Assembly: GCA_002747055.1 (NCBI GenBank)
Contig: PDSQ01000031.1
Location: 1-64,000 of the forward strand
Direction: 5' to 3'
DNA length: 64,000 nucleotides
Origin: Gammaproteobacteria bacterium
GTDB taxonomy: Bacteria > Pseudomonadota > Gammaproteobacteria > Pseudomonadales > Oleiphilaceae
This document shows positions 9,988-22,516 of this stretch, one piece after another. The position numbers and the translations under genes were made by a program. Under the pieces are notes generated by a model that was not told the DNA's origin, did no database searches, and worked only from the letters and a program-made list of their open reading frames with translations. Position 1 is the stretch's first letter; each line of letters begins with the position of its first letter.

Positions 9988-10301
9988 ACAAAGTGTACGT
10001 AATTTGTCTGATTGGTCTGCTTCAGGCATGTGCAAATGTCGGAAGAACCTTTGAATCAGGCAATGTATTTCAGATCGTGTCTGGAACAACAAACCAGGAG
10101 CAAGTACTGAGACTGTTTGGAGTCCCCTGGAGAAGAGGTTTGGAGAACGGGTTGATAACATGGACCTATGCTCATTATCAGTATTCTGCATTCAAACCAT
10201 TACAGTCAGAAGATCTATTTATAAAATTTGACGATAACGGTGTTGTGAAATCTTATACCTACAATACATCCAAAGACTCGTTACCCCGGCAAAATCAATA
10301 A
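9984..10301 (+). CDS. SmpA/BamE-like small lipoprotein
   Basis: ATGA overlap with the upstream gene; 'LLQACANVGR' lipobox and 'IVSGTTNQEQVLRLFGVPWRRG' SmpA/OmlA-like pattern. Confidence 0.65.
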   Translation: MNKVYVICLIGLLQACANVGRTFESGNVFQIVSGTTNQEQVLRLFGVPWRRGLENGLITWTYAHYQYSAFKPLQSEDLFIKFDDNGVVKSYTYNTSKDSLPRQNQ

Positions 10302-10348
10302 ACCAAAAATAACGCCGAACCCGCTATCTGTTTTGAAACGAGCACAAC

Positions 10349-10386
10349 AAAAAATGCCAGCTCTCATACGAAGAGTTGGCATTTTT
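10349..10386. terminator. Bidirectional rho-independent terminator
   Basis: AAAAATGCCAgCTCT-CATACGA-AGAGtTGGCATTTTT lies between convergent genes. Confidence 0.9.
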
Positions 10387-10423
10387 GTTCCACCAGTCCT
10401 CTAACTCAGTGGCGCTGACCAGA

Positions 10424-11806
10424 CTATCGTTTACCCGCTCTGCGCAACGCGGCCGGCGTATAATCCTTGGAAGACCTGGTAGTACCAAAGGTATAGGGTT
10501 TTTTCTCCTCATTCATCAAACCAAGCGCCAGATAACGACCAGATTGCAGATCCATTAGCACTTCCAACGCATACCATGGTGTTTTCACATCATAAAACGT
10601 CATCAAATGCGCCTCGGCTACCCGCCACAACTCGCCACGACCATCGTAATGGTCGATGGTAGCGGCACTCCAGGTATCTTCATCTATATAAAACACACGC
10701 CTCGCATAAATATGTCGTTGGCCGCTTTTAAGCGTTGCTTCGACCTGCCACACTCGATGGAGTTCATAGCGGGCATAGTCTTGGTTCAGATGACCTGCCA
10801 TAACCAGTTCATCGTATTTTAGTTCCTGAGAGGACATTCGGTACGAATTGTAAGGAATGTACTTCTCCACCTTACCGATCAGTTTCCAGTCATAACGGTC
10901 GGGCGATCCATTGTACATATCGTAGTTGTCAGACGTTCGCAAGCCGTCAGAAGCGGTTCCCGGCCCATCATAGGCGACTTGCGGAGCACGACGGACACGT
11001 CGCTGACCGGCATTGTAGACCCAGGCTCGACGCGGTTCTTTTACCTGATCGATCGTCTCATGAACCAACAGGACATTACCCGCCAACCGGGATGGTGCCG
11101 TAATGATCTGCTTGAAGTAAAACAACACATTGTCGTCTTTAGCTTTGTCCGCATCAGCCAGCCGGTCTCTCCAAGTAATCTCATCCTGAAACTTGACCAC
11201 ACTGTAATCTCCATTCGCCATCGGAGTTACTTGCCCTATATTCCGCTTGGTCGCGCCGCCACGGTATCGAACAATGTGGTTCCAGATCACTTCCAGCCCA
11301 TTGTTAGGCACAGGAAATGGCGTTGCTTCTTCAAACGCGGTAAGCCCATTGCCACCCGCCACCAGCTCGACAGAGGTGGCATTTTTCTTTGCCGCATCAT
11401 AGACAGATTGCGGGTATGCCGCAGACCGTCTTGACTCGAATACAGGCATTTTATAGCCCGGATACTTGGTCAACAGAGCTTTTTGTCCATCAGTCAGTTT
11501 ATCCGCATACTTAGCCATATTCGACGCATCTATCGTAAACAACACCTTGTCTTGCGGAAATGGATCTGGATAAAAACCCGAATCAGGCACAAAGCTTGAC
11601 GGCGGTTTTGCGATGCCGCCCGTCCACGCTGGAATGGTTCCATCTGCGTTGCCCGCTTTTTCTGCTCCCATAGGCGTCAGCACCGTACCCAGCTTAGCCG
11701 CTTCCTCCGATGACACCTTTGCTTGTAGACCGGCCGCCGTGAAAGCAAGCGCAATGGCACCAGTCGCCAGTATTTTTTTATTTATATTCATTTTTATATT
11801 CATCAA
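10424..11806 (-). CDS. DUF1329 domain-containing protein
   Basis: 460 aa; 'GNADGTIPAWTGGI' and 'GQRRVRRAPQVAYDGPGTASDGLRTSDNYDMYNGSPDRYDWKLIGK' are DUF1329 signatures. Confidence 0.93.
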   Translation of the reverse strand: MMNIKMNINKKILATGAIALAFTAAGLQAKVSSEEAAKLGTVLTPMGAEKAGNADGTIPAWTGGIAKPPSSFVPDSGFYPDPFPQDKVLFTIDASNMAKYADKLTDGQKALLTKYPGYKMPVFESRRSAAYPQSVYDAAKKNATSVELVAGGNGLTAFEEATPFPVPNNGLEVIWNHIVRYRGGATKRNIGQVTPMANGDYSVVKFQDEITWRDRLADADKAKDDNVLFYFKQIITAPSRLAGNVLLVHETIDQVKEPRRAWVYNAGQRRVRRAPQVAYDGPGTASDGLRTSDNYDMYNGSPDRYDWKLIGKVEKYIPYNSYRMSSQELKYDELVMAGHLNQDYARYELHRVWQVEATLKSGQRHIYARRVFYIDEDTWSAATIDHYDGRGELWRVAEAHLMTFYDVKTPWYALEVLMDLQSGRYLALGLMNEEKKPYTFGTTRSSKDYTPAALRRAGKR

Positions 11807-11840
11807 TCAACCTCATCAGGCGAAATAGTTAGCTATACAT

Positions 11841-13679
11841 TTAGAATGAGTACGAAACGCTGGCCGAAATATTATCCCGGTCATTTACCATATTGAATCG
11901 TCCACCACCAAAGTAATTGGTGTATCCAATAGATCCGGTATAGGCGTTAAGATAGGTCGCTTTCAGAGACAAGCCAATCGCTTTTCTACCCTCGATAAAA
12001 TTGGAACCCGGCTCCGGCCCGGTACCATGAACATCATGAGACCATGCCAGGGCAGGTTGCAAATTCACCCCGGCGATCACATTGCTGTAATCCAGAACCA
12101 GCCGAACCCGGTAACCGAAAGAAAAATCGGTGGTATAGCCATCGTTCACACAGTTGCTGATGTTGATGTTGGCCGCACTGGTACCAGGTACCGACCCGTC
12201 GCAACTTACCGCTCGACCCAGCAAGGTACTGGCGTCGGTCGGCCCGATACCGAAGGTGCCGGCCCGACCATATCTGGCTTCATCTAAACCGGGAAAATCA
12301 TGTATGTAAGTCGCCCCAACTTCAGATACAAATGTCAAACGGCTGGCACCCGCCACCTGGTCAAAGAACTTGATCAGAGTAAACTGGATCTGAGAGATAT
12401 CAAACCGGTCAAAGCCGTCCAGCTCTTTACCAAACAGAGGCATTGGGTTGCCTCCGACCTTTGCAACTTCACGCTCATAGAGCAAACTGGCATCGGAAGA
12501 AAGGCCGCCGTAAATCAACTCAAATGCATTCCATTGAACGGGCACACTCAGCTTGTGACTCACCTCGCCGGCAACCGACCAGCCCGACTCGGTACTGGTA
12601 TTAAAGCTGATACCAAAGTTCTGGATTTTTTCTGGGTAAACAATATTGTATTCGGGGAATGTATCGCCAATCGGTAAATTGTTGATCCGCCCACTGACCA
12701 TCGGCAGCCGATTATGATACTGAATAAAGTAAAAACCCAACTCGGAATCATTCAATTCAGGTACATACCACCGAAAAGCGACACCGAACTGATCTGTATC
12801 ATCCGGCTCGTTGTCGGCGAACCGATAAGCCGCAATGCCCTGAGCGTTCGCCTGACTGTCAGGTAGTTGACCCGCCAACAGCACCGGACCACAACCACCA
12901 GCACCAAAGTCGTTTGTCGAGAAAAACGTGCCACAATCATCAGGCAGGGTTTTTTCCCAATCCAGTTGCACAAAAGCCTCGACCGACAGGTTTTCCGACA
13001 AACCTAAAGACGCGTACACCATATTGACCGGAATAAAGGCTTCTTTCAATTCCGCCCCGGGGGCACGGATAGCCGATACGTCGATCGGGTTGATAACGGA
13101 GTTACCGCCTTGAATAAATAGGCTTTCACCCCAGCTCACGACCTGCTTGCCAACCCGCAAACTCAATGGCATGTCGCCAATGTCAAAGTCCCCCCACACA
13201 TAAGCATCGAGAAGCGATGCCCCTGACGCATTGGCGTCCGCCTGATCGTTCAATGGCCGGGTCTGGCCTACATCGTCGGTTGCGAGCTCGCCATCCTTGA
13301 GCAAGAAGTCATACCAGTATTTTACACGTACAAAGCTACCATAATTGTCGTAGCTCACCAGTAGTTCACTATTACCCTTTACCAACTGGGAATAGACATC
13401 TCCCTTATCAAAATTCCAGTTACCATCATCATAGTTGTTCGTAGAAGCCCCCGTTGTCGTATAGCCATATTCAGGCCCCAGGTTGCCTTGAGCCAATTGT
13501 CGGGTATCACGATCAGAAACCCGCCAGCCGGCACCGGCCGATAAAGTGGTATCGAATGAGGCCTCCACATCCCCCACATAAAACTGAAACGCACTGGCTG
13601 GCGATGACACCGTTGCGGCTATCGCTACAGCCAAAGGTAACTTGGACAGGTCGTGCCCTCGTAGTGTTTTTCTTATCAT
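11841..13679 (-). CDS. DUF1302 domain-containing outer membrane protein
   Basis: 612 aa; 'FQFYVGDVEASFDTTLSAGAGWRVSDRD' and 'LRVGKQVVSWGESLFIQGGNSVINPIDVSAIRAPGAELKEAFIPVNM'. Confidence 0.93.
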   Translation of the reverse strand: MIRKTLRGHDLSKLPLAVAIAATVSSPASAFQFYVGDVEASFDTTLSAGAGWRVSDRDTRQLAQGNLGPEYGYTTTGASTNNYDDGNWNFDKGDVYSQLVKGNSELLVSYDNYGSFVRVKYWYDFLLKDGELATDDVGQTRPLNDQADANASGASLLDAYVWGDFDIGDMPLSLRVGKQVVSWGESLFIQGGNSVINPIDVSAIRAPGAELKEAFIPVNMVYASLGLSENLSVEAFVQLDWEKTLPDDCGTFFSTNDFGAGGCGPVLLAGQLPDSQANAQGIAAYRFADNEPDDTDQFGVAFRWYVPELNDSELGFYFIQYHNRLPMVSGRINNLPIGDTFPEYNIVYPEKIQNFGISFNTSTESGWSVAGEVSHKLSVPVQWNAFELIYGGLSSDASLLYEREVAKVGGNPMPLFGKELDGFDRFDISQIQFTLIKFFDQVAGASRLTFVSEVGATYIHDFPGLDEARYGRAGTFGIGPTDASTLLGRAVSCDGSVPGTSAANINISNCVNDGYTTDFSFGYRVRLVLDYSNVIAGVNLQPALAWSHDVHGTGPEPGSNFIEGRKAIGLSLKATYLNAYTGSIGYTNYFGGGRFNMVNDRDNISASVSYSF

Positions 13680-14056
13680 CGAACGCTACTCCGTCATATT
13701 ATTATTTAGTCGGTAATCAATGACCTGTTGTCTAACAGCAGAAACCAAACTCACTATCCATAGAAGCTAAAGACTGATGCAATTTGATTTATCAGATTGA
13801 GATGATCTCTCAATAGATGCGCCGTTGGCAAGCCGATTCGCTGCCAAGTCTATCATCAACGCGCGATTAGACAAACTACCCCATCAGTCCAAAAAAAAAG
13901 AATTTCACGAACTATAGACACGATTCACCAACTAGACCAATATCAATAAAACTATTTTTGTGTTCTACTAAGGAATTATTCACTACAATGCAAACAAATT
14001 TGCTAAACTGATCTTTCTAGACAGTTTTGTGTCATATAAAAAAAAGGAATAAAAAA

Positions 14057-15244
14057 ATGAGTTCTAACGACAATGTTGTTATCGTCAGCGGCGTCCGCAC
14101 CCCAATGGGTAGCTTCCAGGGCAGTTTGAGCAGCCTGTCGGCGGTTGACCTCGGCGCGATCGTCATCAAGGAGTCGGTAGCGAGAGCTGGCTTACAACCT
14201 GACGACATTCAAGAAGTCTTTATGGGATGCGTTCTGCCCGCCGGTTTGAAACAAGGCCCGGCACGCCGAGCCGCGCGCCTGGCCGGGCTACCTGATTCAA
14301 CAGGTGCCACCACAATCGGTAAGCGTTGCGCATCAGGCATGAAATCAGCCATGCTGGCGCACGACTTGATCAAGGCTGGAACCAACGACATTTTTGTCGC
14401 TGGCGGTATGGAAAGCATGAGTAACGCGCCTTACCTTCTACTCAACGCGCGTAAAGGTTATCGCATGGGGCATGGCGACCAGGTTCAGGATCATTTGTTC
14501 CTGGACGGACTTGAAGATGCCGACACTGGTAAACTGATGGGTGGCTATGCACAGGATGTGGCGGATAAAAAGGGCTATACCCGGGAAGAAATGGACCAAT
14601 ACGCCATTCAATCTCTCACCCGTGCCAAACAGGCCATTGAACAGGGCAAGCTGGAACCGGAAATCATACCTGTGACAGTCAAAACCCGAAAAGGTGAAGT
14701 CGTCGTAAAAGATGATGAGCAACCCTTCAACGCCGATATCGAGAAAATTCCACACCTGCGTCCGGCGTTCAAGAAAGATGGCACAGTCACTGCCGCCAAC
14801 TCTTCGTCAATCTCTGACGGCGCTTCAGCCCTGGTTATCATGAGAGAATCCGAAGCTGAAAAACGCGGCATTAAACCAATGGCCAGAATCATTGCCCATA
14901 CTACCCACTCCCGACAACCGGCAGAATTCACCATCGCGCCTGTGTATGCCGTTCGCTCTCTGCTGGAAAAAACCGGCTGGAGCAAAGACGATGTAGACAT
15001 ATATGAAATCAACGAAGCATTCGCAACGGTTGCGATGATGCCTATCAAAGAGCTGGGACTGAACCCTGAAAGAGTCAATATTTATGGTGGCGCCTGCGCA
15101 CAAGGTCACCCGGTTGGCTCAACAGGTTCGCGTATTGTGGTTACGTTGATGAATGCGCTGAAACAAACCCAGGGCAAAAAAGGTATTGCGTCACTTTGTG
15201 TTGGCGGCGGAGAAGCCACGGCAATGGCAATAGAAATGCTGTAA
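14057..15244 (+). CDS. Acetyl-CoA C-acetyltransferase (thiolase)
   Basis: 'GKRCASGMKSAMLAHDLI', 'NEAFATVAMMP' and 'GGACAQGHPVGSTGSRI' thiolase motifs; ATG at 14057. Confidence 0.93.
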   Translation: MSSNDNVVIVSGVRTPMGSFQGSLSSLSAVDLGAIVIKESVARAGLQPDDIQEVFMGCVLPAGLKQGPARRAARLAGLPDSTGATTIGKRCASGMKSAMLAHDLIKAGTNDIFVAGGMESMSNAPYLLLNARKGYRMGHGDQVQDHLFLDGLEDADTGKLMGGYAQDVADKKGYTREEMDQYAIQSLTRAKQAIEQGKLEPEIIPVTVKTRKGEVVVKDDEQPFNADIEKIPHLRPAFKKDGTVTAANSSSISDGASALVIMRESEAEKRGIKPMARIIAHTTHSRQPAEFTIAPVYAVRSLLEKTGWSKDDVDIYEINEAFATVAMMPIKELGLNPERVNIYGGACAQGHPVGSTGSRIVVTLMNALKQTQGKKGIASLCVGGGEATAMAIEML

Positions 15245-15342
15245 CCGGTTACCAATACCGTACGTATCGAGGCCACGCTCGATCTATACAGATAAGCGCG
15301 GCCTGACAGAACTCTCTCGGAAGGAAAACCAATCGACCCGGT

Positions 15343-16443
15343 TCAAGGTTTGTGCGGCGTTTCCAGATACTCGTGAGATTGCATCTCCAAAAGTCGGCTT
15401 TCGGTTCGTTCAAACTCAAAATTCAGTTTGCCACCTTGGTACAAAGTATCTATCGAGGCTTCTGCTGAAACGATAAGTTTCACGTTCCTGTCATAGAATT
15501 CATCGATCAGGTTAATAAAACGACGCGCCTGGTCATCGGTGTCGCCTCCCATCACAGGGATATTCGAAATCAGTACGGCATGAAATTCCTTGGCAAGCTC
15601 GATGTAGTCGTTTTGACTACGCGGACCATCGCATAATTCTGCAAATTCAAACCAGGCCACATCATCTGAACATTTGACTGCGTTGATAACGCGATTATTG
15701 ATTTCGAGCTCGACATTATGATCACCCGATTCGACAGCCAGACCTTCGTAGCTATTTTCCAGACTGGTCTTCGCGCCCGCATCCAGCGGATAGTGGTAAA
15801 GCTCGGCCTGTTCGAGTGTTCTCAAACGATAGTCAACACCGCCATCGACATTGATAACTTCGGTATGCTGATTGACTAGAGCAATAGCAGGTAAAAAGCG
15901 TGCTCTCTGTAATCCGTCCTTGTACAAACCGTCCGGTACGATATTGGATGTACAAACCAGGGACACCTCATTGGCGAACAACTCTCCCAACAAACCCGCC
16001 AGAATCATAGCGTCACCAATATCGGTAACAAAAAACTCGTCAAAACAGATTACCCGAGCCTCGCCGGCAAAAATCCGAGCAATGTTTTTTAGCGGATTTT
16101 TAACCCCTTCCAGCCCCTTCAACTCATGGTGTACCCGTTGCATAAAACGGTGAAAGTGGACACGCATTTTCCGATCGAAGGGCAGACTGTCATAAAAGGT
16201 ATCCATCAAATAGGTTTTGCCTCGGCCTACCCCGCCCCAAAAATACAAACCTCTTTCAGGTACCGGTTGCTTTTTTTGCAAACGGTCTTTGAGTGAACCA
16301 AACTTGCTTTTCGGCTTCGCAGACTCCGCTGCGATTAATCGGTGATAAAGGTCATCCAGTTTTTTAACTGCATATTCCTGGGCGCTGTCATGGCTGAAAC
16401 CGTCTTTTTTTAAATCCAATTGATAACGTTCTATTGGAGTCAT
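15343..16443 (-). CDS. zapE: Cell division protein ZapE (AFG1-like ATPase)
   Basis: 'GLYFWGGVGRGKTYLMDTFYDSLPFDRKMRVHFHRFM' and 'VICFDEFFVTDIGDAMIL'. Confidence 0.95.
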   Translation of the reverse strand: MTPIERYQLDLKKDGFSHDSAQEYAVKKLDDLYHRLIAAESAKPKSKFGSLKDRLQKKQPVPERGLYFWGGVGRGKTYLMDTFYDSLPFDRKMRVHFHRFMQRVHHELKGLEGVKNPLKNIARIFAGEARVICFDEFFVTDIGDAMILAGLLGELFANEVSLVCTSNIVPDGLYKDGLQRARFLPAIALVNQHTEVINVDGGVDYRLRTLEQAELYHYPLDAGAKTSLENSYEGLAVESGDHNVELEINNRVINAVKCSDDVAWFEFAELCDGPRSQNDYIELAKEFHAVLISNIPVMGGDTDDQARRFINLIDEFYDRNVKLIVSAEASIDTLYQGGKLNFEFERTESRLLEMQSHEYLETPHKP

Positions 16444-16565
16444 AATGCAAATACCACCTTTTTGCTAACCATAGATCAATAGCTAGTTTATGTATGCATT
16501 CCGCCTTGTTATCGGACAAAACGCTAACCCCCCATCCAGCCGGGACAACGATGCTGCGGTACCAA

Positions 16566-17345
16566 CTAGACAGGATTGTCCATATCGACAAAAATAGCCT
16601 GAATATCAAATAAATCGGCCAGTTTTTCGCCGAGCGACTTGACGCCATATCGCTCGGTGGCATGGTGCCCGGCAGCGATATAGTGGACACCCAGCTCCCT
16701 CGCCATATGAACGGTGGGTTCTGAAATTTCACCGCTTATGTACACATCCACACCTTTCCCGGACGCCTGCTCAAGCAACCCCTGAGCTGCACCCGAACAC
16801 CAGGCAACTTTGGTTAACGATCTGTTTTCTGCCAAAGCCCCCTCTACCCCCTCAATAACCAGAGATTGGCGCATCAAGCACTGATCAATCTTTCGGGCAA
16901 GATCCGCCAAACCCATTTCTTCTTGGAATTCTCCGGTCAAGCCGAGAGCAAACTCTCCTTCATGACTCAGCGGCCCAGTGATATTGAAGCCAAGCAATCT
17001 GCCAAGCTCTGCATTATTACCCAGCTCATCGTTCACATCCAGCGGCAGATGGTAAGCAAGCAAACTGATATCATGCTTGATAAGAGCGGCGATACGCTGG
17101 TATTTCATACCCGTGATCACGGCAGATTCACCTTTCCAGAAATAGCCGTGATGCACCAATATCAAGTCTGCGTTTAACTCAATTGCACGATCGATCAATC
17201 TCTGACTGGCGGAAACGCCAGTGACAATAGTTTGCACCCGACTTTTACCCTGCACCTGCAATCCGTTCGGACAATAGTCTTTAATCTTATCCGGCGACAA
17301 CCAGCGGTTGCAGGCGAGAACCAATTCATTCAGATCAGCGGGCAT
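16566..17345 (-). CDS. Nif3-like dinuclear metal center hexameric protein (YbgI family)
   Basis: 'YCPNGLQVQGKSRVQTIVTGVSASQRLIDRAIELNADLILVHHGYFWKGE'. Confidence 0.95.
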   Translation of the reverse strand: MPADLNELVLACNRWLSPDKIKDYCPNGLQVQGKSRVQTIVTGVSASQRLIDRAIELNADLILVHHGYFWKGESAVITGMKYQRIAALIKHDISLLAYHLPLDVNDELGNNAELGRLLGFNITGPLSHEGEFALGLTGEFQEEMGLADLARKIDQCLMRQSLVIEGVEGALAENRSLTKVAWCSGAAQGLLEQASGKGVDVYISGEISEPTVHMARELGVHYIAAGHHATERYGVKSLGEKLADLFDIQAIFVDMDNPV

Positions 17346-17356
17346 AGTACGATTCC

Positions 17357-18490
17357 TCAGGCTGTTCCGACAGGTGACAACGCCGCTTTCAGTGCCGCCA
17401 TCATTTTCGCGTTTTCTTCTGTCGTGCCAACCGTCAACCTCAGGCAGTTATCCAGCAAAGCATGCACACCATCCAGACACTTGACCAGCACCCCAGCACG
17501 TTTCATTGCGTCAAACGATTCTCTTGCAGAATATAAAAAAGGCTGGGAAGCAGACAACCGAACAAGAATAAAATTGGCGTCACTGGGAAAAACCTCTACC
17601 CCATCGAGTTCAGAGAGTTGCCGAAAGAGAGAATTACGGTTGTTGCGGAGCTGTTCTGCCTGTCGCTGCAAGACACCAACATGAGCGAGCGCAAACCTGG
17701 CACTCATTTGTGTTAACGAATTGATATTGTACGGCAACCGGACCTTGTCAAACTCGGACAACCAGGCTGTATTGCCGATCAGAATTCCGAGACGAAGCCC
17801 AGCCAGGCCCATTTTGGAAAAAGTTCGCATCACCAGGACATTATCGTAATCCGATGCCAAATATAACAAATCGCTTTCGGTAAAAGGCAGATAAGCCTCG
17901 TCAATCACGACCAGTCCCTGACTCGCCTCGACAATTTGCCTGGTCGCCTCGACGCTAAATACATTGCCTGTAGGATTATTCGGTTGCGCCAGAAAAATAA
18001 GCGCAGGCCGGGTGTCACGAATGGCCGCCAACATCGCCGGAAGATCCAGACTGAAGTCTTGCGTCAGCGGCACACCGACATACGGCATACCGACAAATGT
18101 GGCGATCATTCGATACATAACAAAGCCAGGCTCAGGCGCCAAGATAGTCCGATTTGCCTGCGCGACAGCCATAGCGACAATCTGAATCAACTCATCCGAG
18201 CCGTTCCCGAGCATCAGTCCCAACTTATCGGGAACGTCGAAGTAAGCACGAATAGAGTGCGACAATTCAGTTGCCACCGGATCCGGGTAACGATTCAGCG
18301 ACGCTTGTCTCAACACCTCCAGCCATTCAGGCTCCAGATCACCGGGCCAGGCAAAGGGGTTTTCCATGGCATCCAGCTTCACCAGACCATTAGCGGGCTG
18401 CACATGATAGGAGCTGAGCGACACGATCTCGGGTCTGACGAGAGATTGAACCAGCTGACCGACAGACCGCTTTTGGCTGTTCCCGTTCAT
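17357..18490 (-). CDS. hisC: Histidinol-phosphate aminotransferase
   Basis: PLP class I/II pattern 'RTFSKMGLAGLRLGILIG', adjacent to hisD and hisG; likely start at M18 of the ORF. Confidence 0.94.
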   Translation of the reverse strand: MNGNSQKRSVGQLVQSLVRPEIVSLSSYHVQPANGLVKLDAMENPFAWPGDLEPEWLEVLRQASLNRYPDPVATELSHSIRAYFDVPDKLGLMLGNGSDELIQIVAMAVAQANRTILAPEPGFVMYRMIATFVGMPYVGVPLTQDFSLDLPAMLAAIRDTRPALIFLAQPNNPTGNVFSVEATRQIVEASQGLVVIDEAYLPFTESDLLYLASDYDNVLVMRTFSKMGLAGLRLGILIGNTAWLSEFDKVRLPYNINSLTQMSARFALAHVGVLQRQAEQLRNNRNSLFRQLSELDGVEVFPSDANFILVRLSASQPFLYSARESFDAMKRAGVLVKCLDGVHALLDNCLRLTVGTTEENAKMMAALKAALSPVGTA

Positions 18491-18491
18491 T

Positions 18492-19853
18492 TTACGTCTG
18501 CTCGCTATCTTCGTTGATGCGATACTCGGCTGACCGGGCATGTGCTTCCAGCCCCTCTCCCCGCGCCAGTATCGAAGCTACTTTGCCCATTTCACTCGCC
18601 CCCCGCCTGGAAAACTCGATTATGGAAGAGCGTTTCTGAAAGTCATATACGCCTAGTGGCGAAGAAAAGCGGGCAGTGCCGGAGGTCGGCAAAACATGGT
18701 TGGGTCCGGCACAGTAGTCACCCAGAGCTTCTGCCGTATAGCGCCCCATAAAAATCGCACCGGCGTGTTTGATTTTGCTGGCGTATCCGTCGGCGTTTTC
18801 CATAGAAAGCTCCAGGTGCTCGGGAGCAATTCGATTACACACTTCAGCCGCTTCATCCAGATCAGCCACTTTTATCAGAGCCGCTCGATTAGCCAAGGAT
18901 TTTTCAATAATTCCACGCCGCGGCATGCCACCCAAAAGACGCCCGATACTACGCTGCACGGCATCGATAAATTCCGCATCGGGCGAGACCAGAATCGGCT
19001 GGGCATCTTCATCATGTTCCGCTTGTGAAAACAGATCCATGGCAATCCAGTCAGGGTCGGTTTTACCATCGCAGATCACCAGAATTTCGGATGGCCCGGC
19101 AATCATATCAATACCCACTTTGCCAAATACCTCACGCTTGGCCGTCGCCACATAAATATTGCCTGGCCCGACAATCTTATCCACAACGGGTATGGTTTCG
19201 GTTCCGTAAGCCAACGCGGCGACGGCCTGGGCACCACCTATAGTGAAAACGCAATCCACTTCGCACACCGCAGCGGCCGCCAGAACCAACTCATTTTTTA
19301 CGCCATCCGGTGTTGGCACGACCATCACAAGCTGCTTGACACCCGCCACCTTTGCGGGAATAGCATTCATCAGCACGGAAGAAGGGTATGCCGCCTTGCC
19401 GCCCGGCACATATAATCCGACACTATCCATTGGCGTCACTTGCTGGCCAAGTACAGTTCCATCCTCTTCCTGGTATTGCCAGGACGTTTGCATTTGCCTT
19501 TTATGATAGGCTCGAATCCGGCCCGCCGCCGTTGCCAATGCCTGCCGTTGGTCGGCAGGTATACCACCTAAAGCCTCCTGCAATACTGACCGGCCTAATA
19601 CCAGGTCACTTGCAGTTGCCGCACCGACGCGATCAAAGCGATTGGTATACTCCAACAGGGCTAGATCCCCTTTACTGCGGATATCACTGATAATCTGCTT
19701 GACCGTGCGATTGACCTGCTCGTCCGATACTTCATCCCATGCCAGCAGTTTATCAAGCTGATGATGAAAATCGCTACGCCCCGAGTCGAGCCGTCTAATT
19801 GCAAAGGCAGAAGTGGTCGTGGCTGTCGCAGAAGTGGAACTGTCGTTAATCAT
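18492..19853 (-). CDS. hisD: Histidinol dehydrogenase
   Basis: '[32 protein letters not shown]' and '[18 protein letters not shown]'. Confidence 0.96.
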   Translation of the reverse strand: MINDSSTSATATTTSAFAIRRLDSGRSDFHHQLDKLLAWDEVSDEQVNRTVKQIISDIRSKGDLALLEYTNRFDRVGAATASDLVLGRSVLQEALGGIPADQRQALATAAGRIRAYHKRQMQTSWQYQEEDGTVLGQQVTPMDSVGLYVPGGKAAYPSSVLMNAIPAKVAGVKQLVMVVPTPDGVKNELVLAAAAVCEVDCVFTIGGAQAVAALAYGTETIPVVDKIVGPGNIYVATAKREVFGKVGIDMIAGPSEILVICDGKTDPDWIAMDLFSQAEHDEDAQPILVSPDAEFIDAVQRSIGRLLGGMPRRGIIEKSLANRAALIKVADLDEAAEVCNRIAPEHLELSMENADGYASKIKHAGAIFMGRYTAEALGDYCAGPNHVLPTSGTARFSSPLGVYDFQKRSSIIEFSRRGASEMGKVASILARGEGLEAHARSAEYRINEDSEQT

Positions 19854-19995
19854 GATGAAAATCCAATAAATCAAGGAGTTTTGATGTATCAAGGTTTGCT
19901 AAAGCTGAAACAATGCCAATATAACACAGCGAGGGCAAATAGAGTTCATCGCGCGCACATTTTGGCGTATCACACAACAACACCAAAGACGCTCG

Positions 19996-20631
19996 CTAGG
20001 AACCAGCCATGGCAACAGAGACCTGCTCCAGAATAGGAGTAATCAAACCATGCTTTGTTTTCATCGCCCCGCTGTTGACAATCAGCCTGGAGCTTATCGA
20101 ATGAATCAGCTCTCGCGGCTCCAGGCCATTTGCCCGAAGTGTATTGCCGGTATCGACAATATCAACGATTTCATCGGCCAGATTAAGGATCGGGGCCAGC
20201 TCCATCGCACCGTAAAGCTTGATAATATCGGCCTGAATTCCTTGTTGCGAATAATACTCTTTAGCCAGATTGACAAACTTGGTCGCCACTTTTATCCGGC
20301 CCCCGGGTGTTGCCTGATTTTTCAACCCGGCCGTCATCAGTCGGCATTCAGCGATGCCCAGATCCAGTAATTCGTAAATACCTTCAGCGCCGTGCTCCAT
20401 CAATACGTCTTTGCCGGTAACACCAAGATCCGCGCCACCGTACTGAACATAGACCGGCACATCTGTTGCCCGAATCACGATCAGTTTTACCTGCTCCGCT
20501 GTTGTATCAAATATTAACTTACGACTGGAATGAATATCTTCTACCGGCTCGATACCGGCCCCCGCCAATAACGGAAGGGTTTCTTTCAATATTCGCCCTT
20601 TGGACAGGGCGATAGTGAGATTCTGCTTCAT
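19996..20631 (-). CDS. hisG: ATP phosphoribosyltransferase (short form)
   Basis: '[25 protein letters not shown]' and '[21 protein letters not shown]'. Confidence 0.96.
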   Translation of the reverse strand: MKQNLTIALSKGRILKETLPLLAGAGIEPVEDIHSSRKLIFDTTAEQVKLIVIRATDVPVYVQYGGADLGVTGKDVLMEHGAEGIYELLDLGIAECRLMTAGLKNQATPGGRIKVATKFVNLAKEYYSQQGIQADIIKLYGAMELAPILNLADEIVDIVDTGNTLRANGLEPRELIHSISSRLIVNSGAMKTKHGLITPILEQVSVAMAGS

Positions 20632-20714
20632 GCCGATTCACTCAATTATTGTGTTTTTCCATTGACTATCTGTTATCGACACCGGCCTGTTACCAACACC
20701 AGCAACCATTAAAA

Positions 20715-21977
<1,263 letters not shown>

Positions 21978-22154
21978 TCATGCTCCTTGGTGAGCCAGTC
22001 ATTTACGTTAATTGAGATTAATTGGCCAAAAGGCCAGTTCGGTTCAGTCTGTCGATGTTGCCTGGTCAGTACATTAGATATCACACTGACCGTACAAGAT
22101 TATGGTCAATCTGGTACGAAGTCGGGCAAAAATGCTGAGGAGAACCCGCTTGGA

Positions 22155-22388
22155 CTAGGCCTGCCACTGATCTGGCGTAATGGCTTTGATTGTCAACGCA
22201 TGGATGGTTCCGTCAGATAGGTCCTGGGCGAGACAGCCATAGACCAGTTGCTGTTTTTTAACTCGGCTCAAGCCACGAAAAATTTCGCCCACGACAGTCA
22301 CACTGTAGTTCGCCCCTTCACCCGCCACGAAGACTTTACAGTCTTTAAGTTGGCTGGCGATTTTTTGTTTCACTTCATCTGCATCCAT
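22155..22388 (-). CDS. ibaG: BolA family protein IbaG
   Basis: 'MDADEVKQKIASQLKDCKVFVAGEGANYSVTVVGEIFRGLSRVKKQQLVYGCL' adjacent to murA. Confidence 0.9.
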   Translation of the reverse strand: MDADEVKQKIASQLKDCKVFVAGEGANYSVTVVGEIFRGLSRVKKQQLVYGCLAQDLSDGTIHALTIKAITPDQWQA

Positions 22389-22516
22389 CAAAAAAACCTC
22401 TCCCAAAAAACAACATCCACCAAGTAACCTGTTTTTGTAATACAAGTCTTCTGCGGGCGGCAATCATACCCAAATTCCGACCAATCAACAAAAGTTTAAT
22501 CATTTCTCGCCAGAAC

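Noticed and set aside
18542-19690. Multiple plus-strand ORFs opposite hisD
   Set aside because: Antisense shadow ORFs of a conserved gene.
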